DNA of 64,000 bases from Pseudoalteromonas sp. GCY (GCF_016695175.1 NZ_CP068023.1:3398501-3462500); one strand, 5' to 3'. Positions 30,185 through 39,573 are shown, counted from the first letter of the stretch. Notes: generated from the sequence alone by a model not told the origin. Numbers and translations are program-made.

Positions 30185-30658
30185 ATGATTATAATCAGAC
30201 AGTTTAAAAGCGGCGAAGAAGCCGTGTTACGCAAGCTTATGTTTGACACAATACGATCGGTAAATATACAGCATTACTCCAATAGCCAAGTTAATGCATG
30301 GGCACATAGCGACGTTGTCGATAAAGGCTGGCAAGACCGATTAAGGAGCAATCAGCCCCTTGTCGCCGTGCTAAATGGTAAAATTGTTGGCTTTGCCGAT
30401 ATCCAAGCTGACGGTCTTATTGATCACTTTTTTTGCCATGCGGAACATCAAGGCCAAGGCATAGGTAAAGCACTTATGCTCGCGCTTTTAGAACAAAGCA
30501 AAACAACCAACACAACGCGCTTATTTTCCCATGTTAGTAAAACGGCTAAACCTTTCTTTGAACATTTTGGTTTCCAAGTGATAAAGGAGCAACAAGTGAA
30601 TGTCCGTGGCGAAGTGTTAACCAATTACCTGATGGAAAAGGATATACCTGCCCGCTAG
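30185..30658 (+). CDS. GNAT-family N-acetyltransferase
   Basis: Acetyltransferase-like protein of 157 residues. The acetyl-CoA-binding segment is HAEHQGQGIGKALMLALLEQ (residues about 81-100), preceded by the beta-bulge strand IDHFFC and followed by FSHVSKTAKPFFEHFGFQVI. The N-terminal region DTIRSVNIQHYSNSQVNAW is typical of a subfamily of unknown substrate related to ElaA/YafP-type acetyltransferases. It begins 9 bp after yibQ and probably belongs to the same transcript. Confidence 0.85.
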   Translation: MIIIRQFKSGEEAVLRKLMFDTIRSVNIQHYSNSQVNAWAHSDVVDKGWQDRLRSNQPLVAVLNGKIVGFADIQADGLIDHFFCHAEHQGQGIGKALMLALLEQSKTTNTTRLFSHVSKTAKPFFEHFGFQVIKEQQVNVRGEVLTNYLMEKDIPAR

Positions 30659-30679
30659 CAGGCATACGGACTATCTTCC

Positions 30680-31333
30680 CTAGTCAATGGGCGCAAACTG
30701 CGTTGGTAAGGCACTAAATTGCAATGATGGATTTTGCTTCATCCACTTTTTCTTATTAGGGATTTGGATCTTAAACTCATCATCCGTCACAAACTTTTGG
30801 GTTTTACCTTTTCCATCCACAAACTGAATTGATGCGGGCTCGGTAAATGTAAACTCTAGTTCATCAAAGCTTGGAGCAAGCCAAGACAAGCTACCTGCCA
30901 TCAACTCAACAAAAGCGTCCATATCCTCTAAAAGGATAAACAAATCGCGATACATAACCTGCTGCTTAGTCAACGGCGCTATATCCGTATTGACCATAAT
31001 CGCAGCGGCATCTTTTTCTTGATTGATCACTAAATTAACTTTATCAGCACGTGACTGCGGGAGAATAGGTAAATCAATATTGCCGTCTTTGTCTATGATA
31101 CCATTGGCAATGATCTTGCCATCTTGCTCCAGCCAAAGTTTAACATCCTCTAGCGTGATATCAGGCTGCTTCACTTCCACTGTAAATTTAGACAAGATAT
31201 ATTGCGACTGCGCTTTGTTGGCGATTAAATCTAGAATTTGATTAATCTCACCATATTCAACACTTCGCTCAGCGGCGAAAACAGAATTGCAAAGTAAGCT
31301 CGCAACAGCACCTAACATCAGTAACTTTTTCAT
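30680..31333 (-). CDS. Secreted protein of unknown function
   Basis: About 217 residues with a clear signal peptide (MKKLLMLGAVASLLCNSVFA) and cleavage after VFA. The mature protein is mixed alpha/beta with a repeated 'strand-polar turn' look (IANGIIDKDGNIDLPILPQ; DKVNLVINQEKDAAAIMVN) and no cysteine or metal motif. I do not recognise the family. The ATG at 31333 follows AAAGGAT with good spacing; an upstream in-frame ATG at 31363 would interrupt the signal peptide logic. It is convergent with the GNAT gene and has no operon partner. Confidence 0.8.
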   Translation of the reverse strand: MKKLLMLGAVASLLCNSVFAAERSVEYGEINQILDLIANKAQSQYILSKFTVEVKQPDITLEDVKLWLEQDGKIIANGIIDKDGNIDLPILPQSRADKVNLVINQEKDAAAIMVNTDIAPLTKQQVMYRDLFILLEDMDAFVELMAGSLSWLAPSFDELEFTFTEPASIQFVDGKGKTQKFVTDDEFKIQIPNKKKWMKQNPSLQFSALPTQFAPID

Positions 31334-31470
31334 TGGGTTATCCTTTCTTATTGTTATCTTCATAAGAGGAGTACTTCGAGAAATAGTTCAAAACTTGATC
31401 TCAATTCCATACATGCCAAATAGATCAGGCTAAACTCAACATAAGCATATGGAGTGAAAAGGAGTAACAG

Positions 31471-31890
31471 ATGACCCAAACCGTAGCTGATTTAATGACC
31501 CCAGATCCGTTCGCAGTGATTGCTGAAAATACCTTGCAAGATGCGCATAATTTAATGAAAGAAAAAAATGTTCGTCACATTCCAGTGATTGATGAAGCTG
31601 GAGCCTTGGTTGGTATGCTCACGCAAAAAATTATGATCGCCAAGGTAATGGGAATAATGGCAACCTATGGCGCAAATGCGCTTGCAAGAAAAGAGAAGCA
31701 AACAAAAGTACAAGATATTATGGCGACAGATTTTGCGAGTGTGCGCCCAAATCAATCACTACAAGATGTGGTGCGCTTTTTTGTCGATAATCGCCATGGC
31801 TGTATGCCTGTGGTAGACGAGCAAAACAAATTGGTTGGAATACTAACATCATCAGACTTTGTGCGACTCGCTGCTGCACTCTTGTCTTAA
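31471..31890 (+). CDS. Two-CBS-domain protein
   Basis: 139 residues made of one pair of CBS domains. The first spans about 1-60 (VADLMTPDPFAVIAENTLQDA, then KNVRHIPVIDEAGALVGMLT) and the second about 78-139 (VQDIMATDFASVRPNQSLQDV, NRHGCMPVVDEQNKLVGILTSSDF). CBS pairs bind adenine nucleotides such as AMP, ATP or SAM. No catalytic domain is attached, so it is probably a regulatory subunit of unknown target. The ATG follows AAAAGGAGTAACAG. It is convergent with pepB across a 13-bp perfect hairpin. Confidence 0.9.
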   Translation: MTQTVADLMTPDPFAVIAENTLQDAHNLMKEKNVRHIPVIDEAGALVGMLTQKIMIAKVMGIMATYGANALARKEKQTKVQDIMATDFASVRPNQSLQDVVRFFVDNRHGCMPVVDEQNKLVGILTSSDFVRLAAALLS

Positions 31891-31903
31891 ACGTGGTAAT
31901 AAA

Positions 31904-31931
31904 CCGAGTGTATTCCACGGAATACACTCGG
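31904..31931. terminator. 13-bp perfect hairpin between CBS gene and pepB
   Basis: Arm CCGAGTGTATTCC (31904-31916) pairs exactly with 31919-31931 around a 2-nt loop, between two convergent stops; a bidirectional 3'-end hairpin without strong U-tracts. Confidence 0.65.
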
Positions 31932-31943
31932 CTATCAGCATGA

Positions 31944-33239
31944 TTACGCTTTTTCTTGGAGCGTTCTCGCTACGGTTCTCATACCTAACGTCGTCGCACC
32001 TGCGGCCCATTGACCACCAGCGCTATTTTGGAAAGAAGCTGCAAGGTCGATATGCACCCAACCTTGACCTTCGTTTGGTACAAAGCGAGACAGGAAACCC
32101 GCTGCATTCGATGCACCACCAAAGCCGCCACCTTTTTGCGCTCGGCTGTTAGCTGTATCCGCATAAGGCGATGGACAGTTATTTTGATGCCACTTTTCTA
32201 GAGGTAACGGCCACGCGGCTTCAAATTCGTCACTCGCGAACTGCTGCACATCTCCAACAAGCGCTTTATCTAAACCAAATAACGCATTGTACTCTTGGCC
32301 TACAGCAACGAGCGCAGCACCCGTTAATGTCGCGGCATCAATGATAAGCTCTGCGCCTGTTTCACCGGCAGCCATCAAGCCATCAGCAAGCACTAAGCGA
32401 CCCTCAGCATCCGTATTCACGATTTCAACTGTGGTACCATTTTTGTAGGTAAGAATATCACCTAACTTATAGGCATGGCCTGAGATGAGGTTCTCAGCAC
32501 AACATAGGAACAACTTAACACGACGGTCAAAACCACGTTGAATAGCCAGCGCTAAACCAGCCGTTACGGTTGCCGCCCCGCCCATATCACACTTCATCGT
32601 AAGCATGCCTTCGCTTGGCTTAATCGAGTAACCACCTGAGTCAAACGTGATCCCTTTACCCACAAGTGCCGCACTAACTGGTGTGTCATCGTTACCTGTT
32701 GGGTTGTAGTCAAGCTCAAGCAACACAGGAGGACGCTCACTGCCACGTCCTACTTCATGGATACCAATCCATTGCTGCTCTAACAGCGCGTCGCCTTTAA
32801 TGATTTGATAGCTAACATGCTCAGGTGCCAATGACTGAATAAACTCAGCCGCTTTTCCAGCAAGGCTTTCAGGATAAATGTCTTCGGCCGTCCCGTTGAT
32901 CATCTGACGCATCCATGTTGCCGACGCTTTTAATGCATCAAGTTCTTTAAGACTTGACTGGTCATTGTCAACAAACACCACACCATCTAGCGCTTTTGGT
33001 GACACAAACCCTTGATAAAAAGCCCATTGAGATTCAGTACACCACAAGTCACCTTCTAGATGAACTTGTTTAATCCCTTGTTGTGCGATGCTACGAGCCG
33101 CTTTTTGAATATTCTTCAGCGTTTCGTCTTGTTGTAAATGGATAAAAGCACCGTCCTTTTCAAACGACAATGCAGCACCAGCAGATAAATACTCTGGTTT
33201 TGCGTCTTCACTCAGTCGTACAATAAATTTCTCTGACAT
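31944..33239 (-). CDS. pepB: Peptidase B, M17 leucyl aminopeptidase family
   Basis: Cytoplasmic dimetal aminopeptidase that removes N-terminal residues from peptides. The 431-residue length fits PepB rather than PepA (about 500). The catalytic domain shows GKGITFDSGGYSIKPSEGM with the metal-binding lysine/aspartate, MKCDMGGAATVTAG, and the M17 signature NTDAEGRLVLADGL, followed by DAATLTGAALVAVG. It is divergent from sfsA over a short 76-bp promoter region. Confidence 0.94.
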   Translation of the reverse strand: MSEKFIVRLSEDAKPEYLSAGAALSFEKDGAFIHLQQDETLKNIQKAARSIAQQGIKQVHLEGDLWCTESQWAFYQGFVSPKALDGVVFVDNDQSSLKELDALKASATWMRQMINGTAEDIYPESLAGKAAEFIQSLAPEHVSYQIIKGDALLEQQWIGIHEVGRGSERPPVLLELDYNPTGNDDTPVSAALVGKGITFDSGGYSIKPSEGMLTMKCDMGGAATVTAGLALAIQRGFDRRVKLFLCCAENLISGHAYKLGDILTYKNGTTVEIVNTDAEGRLVLADGLMAAGETGAELIIDAATLTGAALVAVGQEYNALFGLDKALVGDVQQFASDEFEAAWPLPLEKWHQNNCPSPYADTANSRAQKGGGFGGASNAAGFLSRFVPNEGQGWVHIDLAASFQNSAGGQWAAGATTLGMRTVARTLQEKA

Positions 33240-33315
33240 TCTCTTTTCACTCTTGTGCTTGTAAGTGTGGTTAAGTGTACACTAGCCACTAAATACACCC
33301 AACCTAAAGCGACCA

Positions 33316-34035
33316 ATGAAGTTTTCTAGGCAATTACAGCAAGCAACCTTGCTCAAACGATATAAACGCTTTCTTGTCGATTTACGTACCCCAAGTGGTG
33401 ACGAATTCACCGTACACTGCGCCAATACTGGTAGAATGACCAATTGTGCGGACCCGGGGTTTACAGCCTATTATTCCACCAGCGATAACCCTAAACGAAA
33501 GTACATGCATTCGCTGGAGCTGACGCAAGATAATGATGGTCATTTTATTTGTGTAAATACAGCGGTGGCTAATAAAGTGTCTGTTGAGGCCATTGAGCAA
33601 GGAAGAATAACGCAACTACAAGGCTACAAAACAGTTCAAACTGAGGTGAAATACGGGGCTGAAAATAGCCGAATTGATATTTTGTTGAGCAACCTCGAAA
33701 ATGGACAATCCTCGCAATTCTGCTACGTTGAAGTAAAGTCGGTGACTTTGCTAGAGCAACAGCAAGGTTTTTTCCCTGATGCAGAAACCTTAAGAGGTCA
33801 GAAACATCTTAGAGAATTAATCCACATTAAACAGCAAGGTCATCGTGCGGTGTTACTGTTTGCCGCGCTCCATACAGGGATCAATTGTGTCAAACCAGCC
33901 AGTCATATCGATCAAAAATATGCAGCGTTAGTAAAAGAAGCAATTTCTCATGGAGTAGAAATCATTGCTTACCGAGCGCATATTGACGACAACCAAGTAC
34001 AATTAATTGAAGAGATTCCTTTTGATTACGCTTGA
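33316..34035 (+). CDS. sfsA: Sugar fermentation stimulation protein SfsA
   Basis: 239-residue protein of the SfsA family, named from increased maltose-gene expression in E. coli; it has an OB-like N-terminal domain and a PD-(D/E)XK-type nuclease-like C-terminal domain. Visible motifs are LLKRYKRFLVDL, CANTGRM, and YVEVKSVTL (the nuclease-like E-x-K). Its molecular role is still unclear. The gene lies just upstream of dksA on the same strand, as in E. coli and many gammaproteobacteria, but about 170 bp separate them. Confidence 0.93.
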   Translation: MKFSRQLQQATLLKRYKRFLVDLRTPSGDEFTVHCANTGRMTNCADPGFTAYYSTSDNPKRKYMHSLELTQDNDGHFICVNTAVANKVSVEAIEQGRITQLQGYKTVQTEVKYGAENSRIDILLSNLENGQSSQFCYVEVKSVTLLEQQQGFFPDAETLRGQKHLRELIHIKQQGHRAVLLFAALHTGINCVKPASHIDQKYAALVKEAISHGVEIIAYRAHIDDNQVQLIEEIPFDYA

Positions 34036-34209
34036 CTTTTTTCATGCTGCCCACATATAGCCGTGATAGTTTTCTCCCCCAAATAGTTAAACATTGAAAA
34101 AAGTGGCTGACATTTGCAGCAAAAAAGTGTTTGCTAAGGGGTAAAGATTTTGCTATTTATACCCGCCGGCGAAAGCTGGGGTTATGTATTAAGGATTTAG
34201 GAGAATGGT

Positions 34210-34653
34210 ATGCCAGACCAGAAAAAACTAGGGTTATTGGCTCAAGCCGGTGTAGAACCTTATCAAGAAAAGCCAGGCGAAGAATACATGAATGAAGCAC
34301 AACGTGCTCATTTCAAAGCGATATTAGAAGCATGGCGTGCCGATCTACGTAATGAAGTAGACCGTACTAAGACACACATGCAAGACGAAGCGGCAAACTT
34401 TCCTGATCCTGTGGACCGTGCAGCGCAAGAAGAAGAGTTTTCTCTTGAACTGCGTACTCGCGACCGCGAGCGTAAGCTAATCAAGAAAATTGAGAAAACA
34501 CTTCAACTTATCGAAGACGATGATTTCGGCTATTGTGAGTCGTGCGGTATTGAAATCGGCATTCGCCGTTTAGAAGCACGTCCAACAGCTGATCTGTGTG
34601 TTGATTGTAAATCTCTCGCAGAAATCAAAGAAAAACAACAAGGCAGAGGATAA
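34210..34653 (+). CDS. dksA: RNA polymerase-binding transcription factor DksA
   Basis: DksA enters the RNA polymerase secondary channel and, with ppGpp, represses rRNA and tRNA promoters and activates amino-acid genes. The 147 residues include the coiled coil with the tip acidic residues in [16 protein letters not shown], and the four-cysteine zinc finger CESCGIEIG...CVDCKSL. Similarity to E. coli DksA is very high ([19 protein letters not shown]). The ATG follows GGAG at 6-nt spacing. It is relevant to this window because both tRNA operons and the rRNA operon are probable targets. Confidence 0.98.
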   Translation: MPDQKKLGLLAQAGVEPYQEKPGEEYMNEAQRAHFKAILEAWRADLRNEVDRTKTHMQDEAANFPDPVDRAAQEEEFSLELRTRDRERKLIKKIEKTLQLIEDDDFGYCESCGIEIGIRRLEARPTADLCVDCKSLAEIKEKQQGRG

Positions 34654-34663
34654 TCTCAGCCCT

Positions 34664-35611
34664 GTGTCCCCAAGCTTAAAGCAAACTGGGAGCTATCGCG
34701 GTCGATTTGCTCCCTCGCCTTCCGGACCGCTTCATTTCGGCTCTCTTGTGGCCGCTCTGAGTAGCTATTTAGATGCAAAAGTCAATCAAGGTAAATGGCT
34801 CGTTCGCATCGAAGACATAGACACACCGCGTGTAGTTGCTGGTGCTGCCGACAATATATTAACCACTCTTGAAGCATATGGCCTTTACTGGGATGAAGAC
34901 GTTGTCTATCAATCACAGCGCCATGCTCTATACCAAGCCTATTTGACGACACTAAAATCAGACTCTCTTGTGTATGCGTGTCAATGTACTAGAAAGCAAA
35001 TTAAAGCAATGGGTGGGTTTTACAACAATCATTGCCGAGCTTTAGCGCTAAGTTGGCAAGATAACGCTTTGCGCCTACAGCAGCGCTGTCCAGTTACTGA
35101 ATTTAATGATGCAATACAAGGCATGGTTGTCATTCCCTCTGCAATTGCTCATGAAGATTACATCGTTAAACGCCGCGACGGCTTATTTGCTTATCAATTG
35201 GTGGTGGTAGTTGACGACATAGAGCAAAAGATTAGTCATATCGTGCGTGGTGCCGACCTGCTAGCGCCCACAGCGAGACAAATTAGTTTATTTCGGCAAC
35301 TCAATCAGCCATCACCTGAGTACGCTCACGTACCACTGGCTGTCGCAGAGCCCGGATTTAAGTTGTCTAAGCAGAATCATGCTCCAGCTATTGATAACCG
35401 CAACCCGTTACCAACCCTTTATGCCGCGCTGCGTTATTTGCATGTGCCGGTTGATTCTCTCCATAATTATCAAGATGTTGAGGCATTACTGACTCACGCT
35501 ATTGATATTTTTAGTCTTGATCGCGTTCCTAAAGTACAGGAAATTCAACTAGACTCTCTAGAAAATGGCGATTTTGCTTTTCGCCCACTGTTTTCAAGTA
35601 CTTCAATTTAG
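34664..35611 (+). CDS. gluQ: Glutamyl-Q tRNA(Asp) synthetase GluQRS
   Basis: Truncated glutamyl-tRNA-synthetase paralogue that attaches glutamate to the queuosine base at position 34 of tRNA(Asp). The Rossmann core begins YRGRFAPSPSGPLHFGS (HIGH-like motif), with a zinc-binding CQCTRKQIKAMGGFYNNHC insert and a KMSKS-like KLSKQNHA; the anticodon-binding domain is absent, as expected. I choose the GTG at 34664, 10 bp after dksA, giving about 315 residues, close to the E. coli 308; starts inside dksA would add unmatched sequence. It is co-oriented and probably cotranscribed with dksA. Confidence 0.92.
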   Translation: MSPSLKQTGSYRGRFAPSPSGPLHFGSLVAALSSYLDAKVNQGKWLVRIEDIDTPRVVAGAADNILTTLEAYGLYWDEDVVYQSQRHALYQAYLTTLKSDSLVYACQCTRKQIKAMGGFYNNHCRALALSWQDNALRLQQRCPVTEFNDAIQGMVVIPSAIAHEDYIVKRRDGLFAYQLVVVVDDIEQKISHIVRGADLLAPTARQISLFRQLNQPSPEYAHVPLAVAEPGFKLSKQNHAPAIDNRNPLPTLYAALRYLHVPVDSLHNYQDVEALLTHAIDIFSLDRVPKVQEIQLDSLENGDFAFRPLFSSTSI

Positions 35612-35706
35612 TCTCATTTGAGTATATGATAGCGAGCCTTAAATGCGACCTGTTTTAAGACAAAAGCAGTGGTTCACAACGACTAGAATAGAAAACTTGA
35701 TTGCTC

Positions 35707-35721
35707 AGGAGACGAGTTATT
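35707..35721 (+). promoter_or_regulatory. Ribosome binding site setting the pcnB ATT start
   Basis: AGGAG (35707-35711), 7 nt, then ATT (35719-35721). This strong site supports initiation at the near-cognate codon; no ATG, GTG or TTG lies at suitable distance. Confidence 0.75.
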
Positions 35722-37101
35722 ATTTCCAAGCTTGTAAACTTTTGCCGCCAGTTTGTAACTGGAAAAGGCGATGAGACGGTGAAAATGGCCAGCCCGACAC
35801 CTGCGATAATTCCTCGCAGCGAGCATGGTATATCTCGTAAACAATTTAGCCCTAATGCCATCAAAGTGCTCTATCGCTTAAAAGATGGTGGCTATGATGC
35901 CTACCTTGTTGGTGGTTGTATCCGCGATATCATGCTAGGGATTGAGCCTAAAGACTTTGATGTCGTCACAAATGCAACGCCCGAGCAAATCAAAAAGCTC
36001 TTCCGTAATTGTCGCTTAATAGGTCGTCGTTTCCGCCTTGCGCACATTGTTTTTGGACGAGAAATAATTGAAGTCGCCACCATGCGCGGCCACCATCTAA
36101 GTGATGATTCTTGTGCCACGACAAGCCAAGCCAGTGAGCACGGACAGCTATTACGCGACAATGTCTACGGCAGTATTGAAGAAGATGCCGAGCGCCGCGA
36201 TTTTACTATCAATGCGCTATACTATTCGATTAATGACTTTACCCTACGTGACTTTGCTGGTGGTGTTGCTGACATTAAAGCGCGGAAAATTGAGCTGATT
36301 GGCGATCCTGAAACTCGCTATCGCGAAGATCCGGTGCGGATGCTCAGAGCTATCCGCTTTGCAACCAAACTGGATATGGAGATTGCTACTCCGACCCGCA
36401 CCCCGATTAAAGCGCTAGCGCCATTACTTGGACATATCCCCGCAGCACGCTTGTTCGAAGAAACGCTAAAACTGTTTTTAAATGGTAAAGCGGAAGAAAA
36501 CTTTCTTCAGATGCGTGAATACGGCTTATTTTCGCAGTTATTTCCGGCGCTCGATAAAATCCTAGCACAGCCTGATAATGACTTTGAACGTCGCTTTATT
36601 CAGCAAATGTTTGCCAATACGGATAGCCGTATCAACGCGGATAAAAAAGTAACCCCTGCATTTATCTATGCAGCACTTTTATGGTTCCCTATTTTAGCTA
36701 AAAGTGAAGCGCTCGCGGCCGAAGGTATGAATGAATATGATGCCTTTATGCAAGCCATTAATCACGTCCTTGCTGAAAATGCTAAACACGTTGCAGTGCC
36801 TAAACGCTTTACTTTAGGTGCCCGAGATATCTGGCATATTCAACAACGCCTAGATAAACGTTCAGGCCAACGTGCATACCGCCTAAGCTTGCAGCCGAGA
36901 TTCAAAGCCGCATATGATTTCCTTTTATTGCGTGTTGAAAGTGGTGAGCAAGAGCAAGAAGAACTTGCAGCTTGGTGGACTGACTACCTCAAGAATGATG
37001 TCACCGGCCAAAAAGACATGGTTCGCAACTTAGGTAACCAAAGCAAACCTAAGCGTCGTTACAATAGACGTAAGCCAAAAAGAAAACCAAAAGAAGATTA
37101 A
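35719..37101 (+). CDS. pcnB: Poly(A) polymerase I PcnB (likely ATT start)
   Basis: Adds poly(A) tails that promote RNA decay and plasmid copy-number control. The nucleotidyltransferase head contains YLVGGCIRDIMLG and the metal site KDFDVVTNATP; RNA-binding domains and a basic C tail (RRKPKRKPKED) follow. Alignment with E. coli PcnB (start MFTRVANFCR) places the initiator at ATT 35719, encoding (M)ISKLVNFCR, preceded by AGGAG at 7-nt spacing. E. coli pcnB is known to use AUU. The in-frame TTG at 35701 has no ribosome site, and the first ATG (35785) would remove the conserved NFCR segment. About 460 residues. Confidence 0.93.
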   Translation: MISKLVNFCRQFVTGKGDETVKMASPTPAIIPRSEHGISRKQFSPNAIKVLYRLKDGGYDAYLVGGCIRDIMLGIEPKDFDVVTNATPEQIKKLFRNCRLIGRRFRLAHIVFGREIIEVATMRGHHLSDDSCATTSQASEHGQLLRDNVYGSIEEDAERRDFTINALYYSINDFTLRDFAGGVADIKARKIELIGDPETRYREDPVRMLRAIRFATKLDMEIATPTRTPIKALAPLLGHIPAARLFEETLKLFLNGKAEENFLQMREYGLFSQLFPALDKILAQPDNDFERRFIQQMFANTDSRINADKKVTPAFIYAALLWFPILAKSEALAAEGMNEYDAFMQAINHVLAENAKHVAVPKRFTLGARDIWHIQQRLDKRSGQRAYRLSLQPRFKAAYDFLLLRVESGEQEQEELAAWWTDYLKNDVTGQKDMVRNLGNQSKPKRRYNRRKPKRKPKED

Positions 37102-37584
37102 ATGAATATTGCGTACATTGGATTGGGTGCAAACCTATCCGAACCGATGGCACAAATACAGCGAGCACTCGATGTGCTCGCCGCCCATCCTGACCTCTCG
37201 CTTGTCCAGCACTCTAGCCTGTATGGCTCAAAACCTATGGGCCCTCAAGATCAACCTGATTATGTGAATGCCGTAGCAAAATTAGCGACATCATTAACAG
37301 CGGAGTCTTTACTCGATGTGTTGCAACAAATAGAGCTCGAACATGGCCGTGTACGCAAAGCTGAGCGCTGGGGACCGCGCACGCTCGATTTAGATATTCT
37401 GCTTTTTAATACCGACACCATTAGCAGCGATAGGCTTACGGTGCCACACTACGGCTTGAAAGAAAGAGAATTTGTCGTCTATCCACTATTAGAGATAGCG
37501 CCAGAGCTCAAATTACCTGATGGCACTGAGCTTAACTCTTTAACACAAAAGTTACCACTTAACGGATTAGCAATCCTCAAATAA
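37102..37584 (+). CDS. folK: HPPK, 6-hydroxymethyl-7,8-dihydropterin pyrophosphokinase FolK
   Basis: Transfers pyrophosphate from ATP to 6-hydroxymethyl-dihydropterin in folate synthesis. The 160 residues show [19 protein letters not shown], and the signature [14 protein letters not shown] with the metal-binding aspartates, then [21 protein letters not shown]. Its ATG directly abuts the pcnB stop (TAA-ATG), so the two are coupled, as in E. coli. panB follows after 20 bp. Confidence 0.97.
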   Translation: MNIAYIGLGANLSEPMAQIQRALDVLAAHPDLSLVQHSSLYGSKPMGPQDQPDYVNAVAKLATSLTAESLLDVLQQIELEHGRVRKAERWGPRTLDLDILLFNTDTISSDRLTVPHYGLKEREFVVYPLLEIAPELKLPDGTELNSLTQKLPLNGLAILK

Positions 37585-37604
37585 ACCAATCCAAGGGGTT
37601 TACC

Positions 37605-38399
37605 ATGGCAAAAATTTCCGTCTCAACACTTGCCAAAATGAAGCGTGAAGGAACAAAAATAACAGCCCTCACCGCATACGATGCAAGTTTTGCAAAGTTA
37701 TTTCACGACAATGGCGTAGATGTCATCTTAGTGGGTGATTCTCTGGGTATGGTTTTACAAGGTGGTGAAGACACTTTAGCCGTTACCACGGATGACATTG
37801 CCTATCACACCCGTTGTGTCAGAGCTGGTAGTAAAGAGCTATTCGTTATCGCCGATATGCCTTTTATGAGCTATTCAGATCCACAGTCAGCCTGTCAGAA
37901 TGCAGCTACCTTGATGCGCTCTGGTGCTAACATGGTTAAGCTTGAAGGTGGTGAATGGCTTTACGACAGCATTGCACTGCTTACTCAGCAAGGGATCCCA
38001 GTTTGTGGTCATTTAGGTTTAACACCACAATCAGTGCACGTGTTTGGTGGCTTTAAAATTCAAGGTCGTGAAGAAGCACAGGCACAAAAGATGATAGCCG
38101 ATGCACAAGCGTTAGAACGTGCTGGTGCACAAATGATTGTGATTGAATGTGTGCCTTCAGCATTGGCTAAACGCATTACCGATGCCGTGGCAATTCCGGT
38201 AATTGGTATTGGCGCTGGTAAAGAGACCGATGGCCAAATTTTGGTTATGCATGACTTGGTTGGTATTTCTGCAGGCTATATTCCTAAGTTCTCGAAGAAC
38301 TTCCTGCTCGAAACTGGCAACATGCCAGATGCGGTGAAAAAGTTTTGTGCAGACGTGCAATCAGGTGACTTTCCAGGGCCTGATCACGAATTTAATTAA
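37605..38399 (+). CDS. panB: Ketopantoate hydroxymethyltransferase PanB
   Basis: First step of pantothenate synthesis: adds a hydroxymethyl group from methylene-THF to alpha-ketoisovalerate. The 264 residues show [28 protein letters not shown] with the metal-binding aspartate, DMPFMSY, and [20 protein letters not shown], with catalytic glutamate in [14 protein letters not shown]. It is a TIM-barrel decamer in relatives. It lies in the folK-panB-panC run, linking folate and coenzyme A precursor synthesis, with AAGGGGTTTACC as ribosome site. Confidence 0.98.
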   Translation: MAKISVSTLAKMKREGTKITALTAYDASFAKLFHDNGVDVILVGDSLGMVLQGGEDTLAVTTDDIAYHTRCVRAGSKELFVIADMPFMSYSDPQSACQNAATLMRSGANMVKLEGGEWLYDSIALLTQQGIPVCGHLGLTPQSVHVFGGFKIQGREEAQAQKMIADAQALERAGAQMIVIECVPSALAKRITDAVAIPVIGIGAGKETDGQILVMHDLVGISAGYIPKFSKNFLLETGNMPDAVKKFCADVQSGDFPGPDHEFN

Positions 38400-38484
38400 A
38401 TTTACGATGAGCGATGCTTATCGCTGAGTCTGATCCAAGCGTTTTGTTTGGGTTAGTATTGTTATTATTGAGTTAGAGTACAAC

Positions 38485-39333
38485 ATGCAATCAGTTACTG
38501 AGATTAAATCGTTACGAAGCCAGATTAAAGCTTGGCGCCAACAAGGGTTGAGCATTGCCTTCGTACCAACGATGGGCAACCTTCACCGTGGTCATTTTTC
38601 CTTAGTAGAAAAAGCAAAAACCCTAGCGGATAAAGTCGTTGTCAGTATCTTTGTAAACCCAATGCAATTTGGTGCGAACGAAGACCTCGACAGTTACCCA
38701 CGTACGCTTGAGCAAGACAAGCAAGGCCTTGCAGAACTAGAAACCGATATTGTGTTTACGCCTACCGTTGAGACCATATATCCTAACGGCCTAAATGCGC
38801 AGAGTTTTGTTGATGTGCCGGGAGTATCTGAAGGACACTGCGGTGGCACACGCCCAGGGCACTTTCGCGGTGTTGCAACTGTTGTCACAAAACTGTTTAA
38901 CTTAGTACAACCTGATTTTGCCTGCTTTGGTGAAAAAGACTTTCAACAGTTACAGGTCATCAAAACAATGGTGAAAGACTTATCTATTCCTGTTGAAGTG
39001 ATTGGTGTTGCGACTCAAAGAGAAGTTTCTGGACTGGCAATGAGTTCACGTAATGGTTACCTCTCTGAATCAGAAAAAGATACTGCTAAAGTACTTTTTC
39101 AAGCATTAAAAGCAGCATCTGACGCTTTAGAGAATGGCGAAAAAGATTTTGCGAAGGTAACAAAAAATGCAACAGAAATGCTGCATAATGCGGGTTTAAA
39201 GTTGGATTACTTTAACATTTGTCAAAAAGATAGCTTGAAACCTGCTACACTCGAAGATAATCAACTCGTCATTCTTGCCGCAGCTTTTCTCGGCAAAGTC
39301 AGACTGATTGATAATATTCAAGTCACAGTCTAA
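38485..39333 (+). CDS. panC: Pantothenate synthetase PanC
   Basis: Condenses pantoate and beta-alanine with ATP. The 282 residues carry the nucleotidyltransferase motif [14 protein letters not shown] (HxGH), [11 protein letters not shown], the [12 protein letters not shown] loop, and the KMSKS-like [10 protein letters not shown]. It lies 85 bp after panB; a small hairpin-prone stretch separates them, so partial readthrough is likely. It is followed after 9 bp by a small cysteine-rich lipoprotein gene. Confidence 0.97.
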   Translation: MQSVTEIKSLRSQIKAWRQQGLSIAFVPTMGNLHRGHFSLVEKAKTLADKVVVSIFVNPMQFGANEDLDSYPRTLEQDKQGLAELETDIVFTPTVETIYPNGLNAQSFVDVPGVSEGHCGGTRPGHFRGVATVVTKLFNLVQPDFACFGEKDFQQLQVIKTMVKDLSIPVEVIGVATQREVSGLAMSSRNGYLSESEKDTAKVLFQALKAASDALENGEKDFAKVTKNATEMLHNAGLKLDYFNICQKDSLKPATLEDNQLVILAAAFLGKVRLIDNIQVTV

Positions 39334-39342
39334 GGAATAATA

Positions 39343-39573
39343 ATGAAAACTGCGTTCACCTTGTTAGTACTTTCTACCACCCTATTGGGGTGTAGTAACT
39401 CTATCTCACCTGAGCTAAATCAATGTGCGCAACAGAATTATCAATGCGAACGCAGCTGTGAAATGCAAAACACACCAGAGACAATGTCTTTACAGGTATG
39501 CACTGATAAATGTATTGAGCAGTATAATGCCTGCAAAGCACAGGCCGAAAAAATTACCGAGAGCAAACGATAG
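39343..39573 (+). CDS. Small cysteine-rich lipoprotein
   Basis: 76 residues. A type II signal peptide (MKTAFTLLVLSTTLLGC) makes C17 the lipidated residue. The mature part has six further cysteines at 28, 35, 39, 53, 57 and 64, spaced C-x6-C-x3-C-x13-C-x3-C-x6-C, a mirror-symmetric pattern suggesting a disulfide-stapled helical hairpin in the periplasm. I do not recognise the family. It begins 9 bp after panC (AAGGAATAATA ribosome site) and its stop codon lies in the loop of an intrinsic terminator, so it closes this transcript. Confidence 0.85.
   Translation: MKTAFTLLVLSTTLLGCSNSISPELNQCAQQNYQCERSCEMQNTPETMSLQVCTDKCIEQYNACKAQAEKITESKR

Noticed and set aside
34598..34663. gluQRS start inside dksA (GTG 34598)
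   Set aside because: Would add residues with no match to the family; GTG 34664 gives the usual length.
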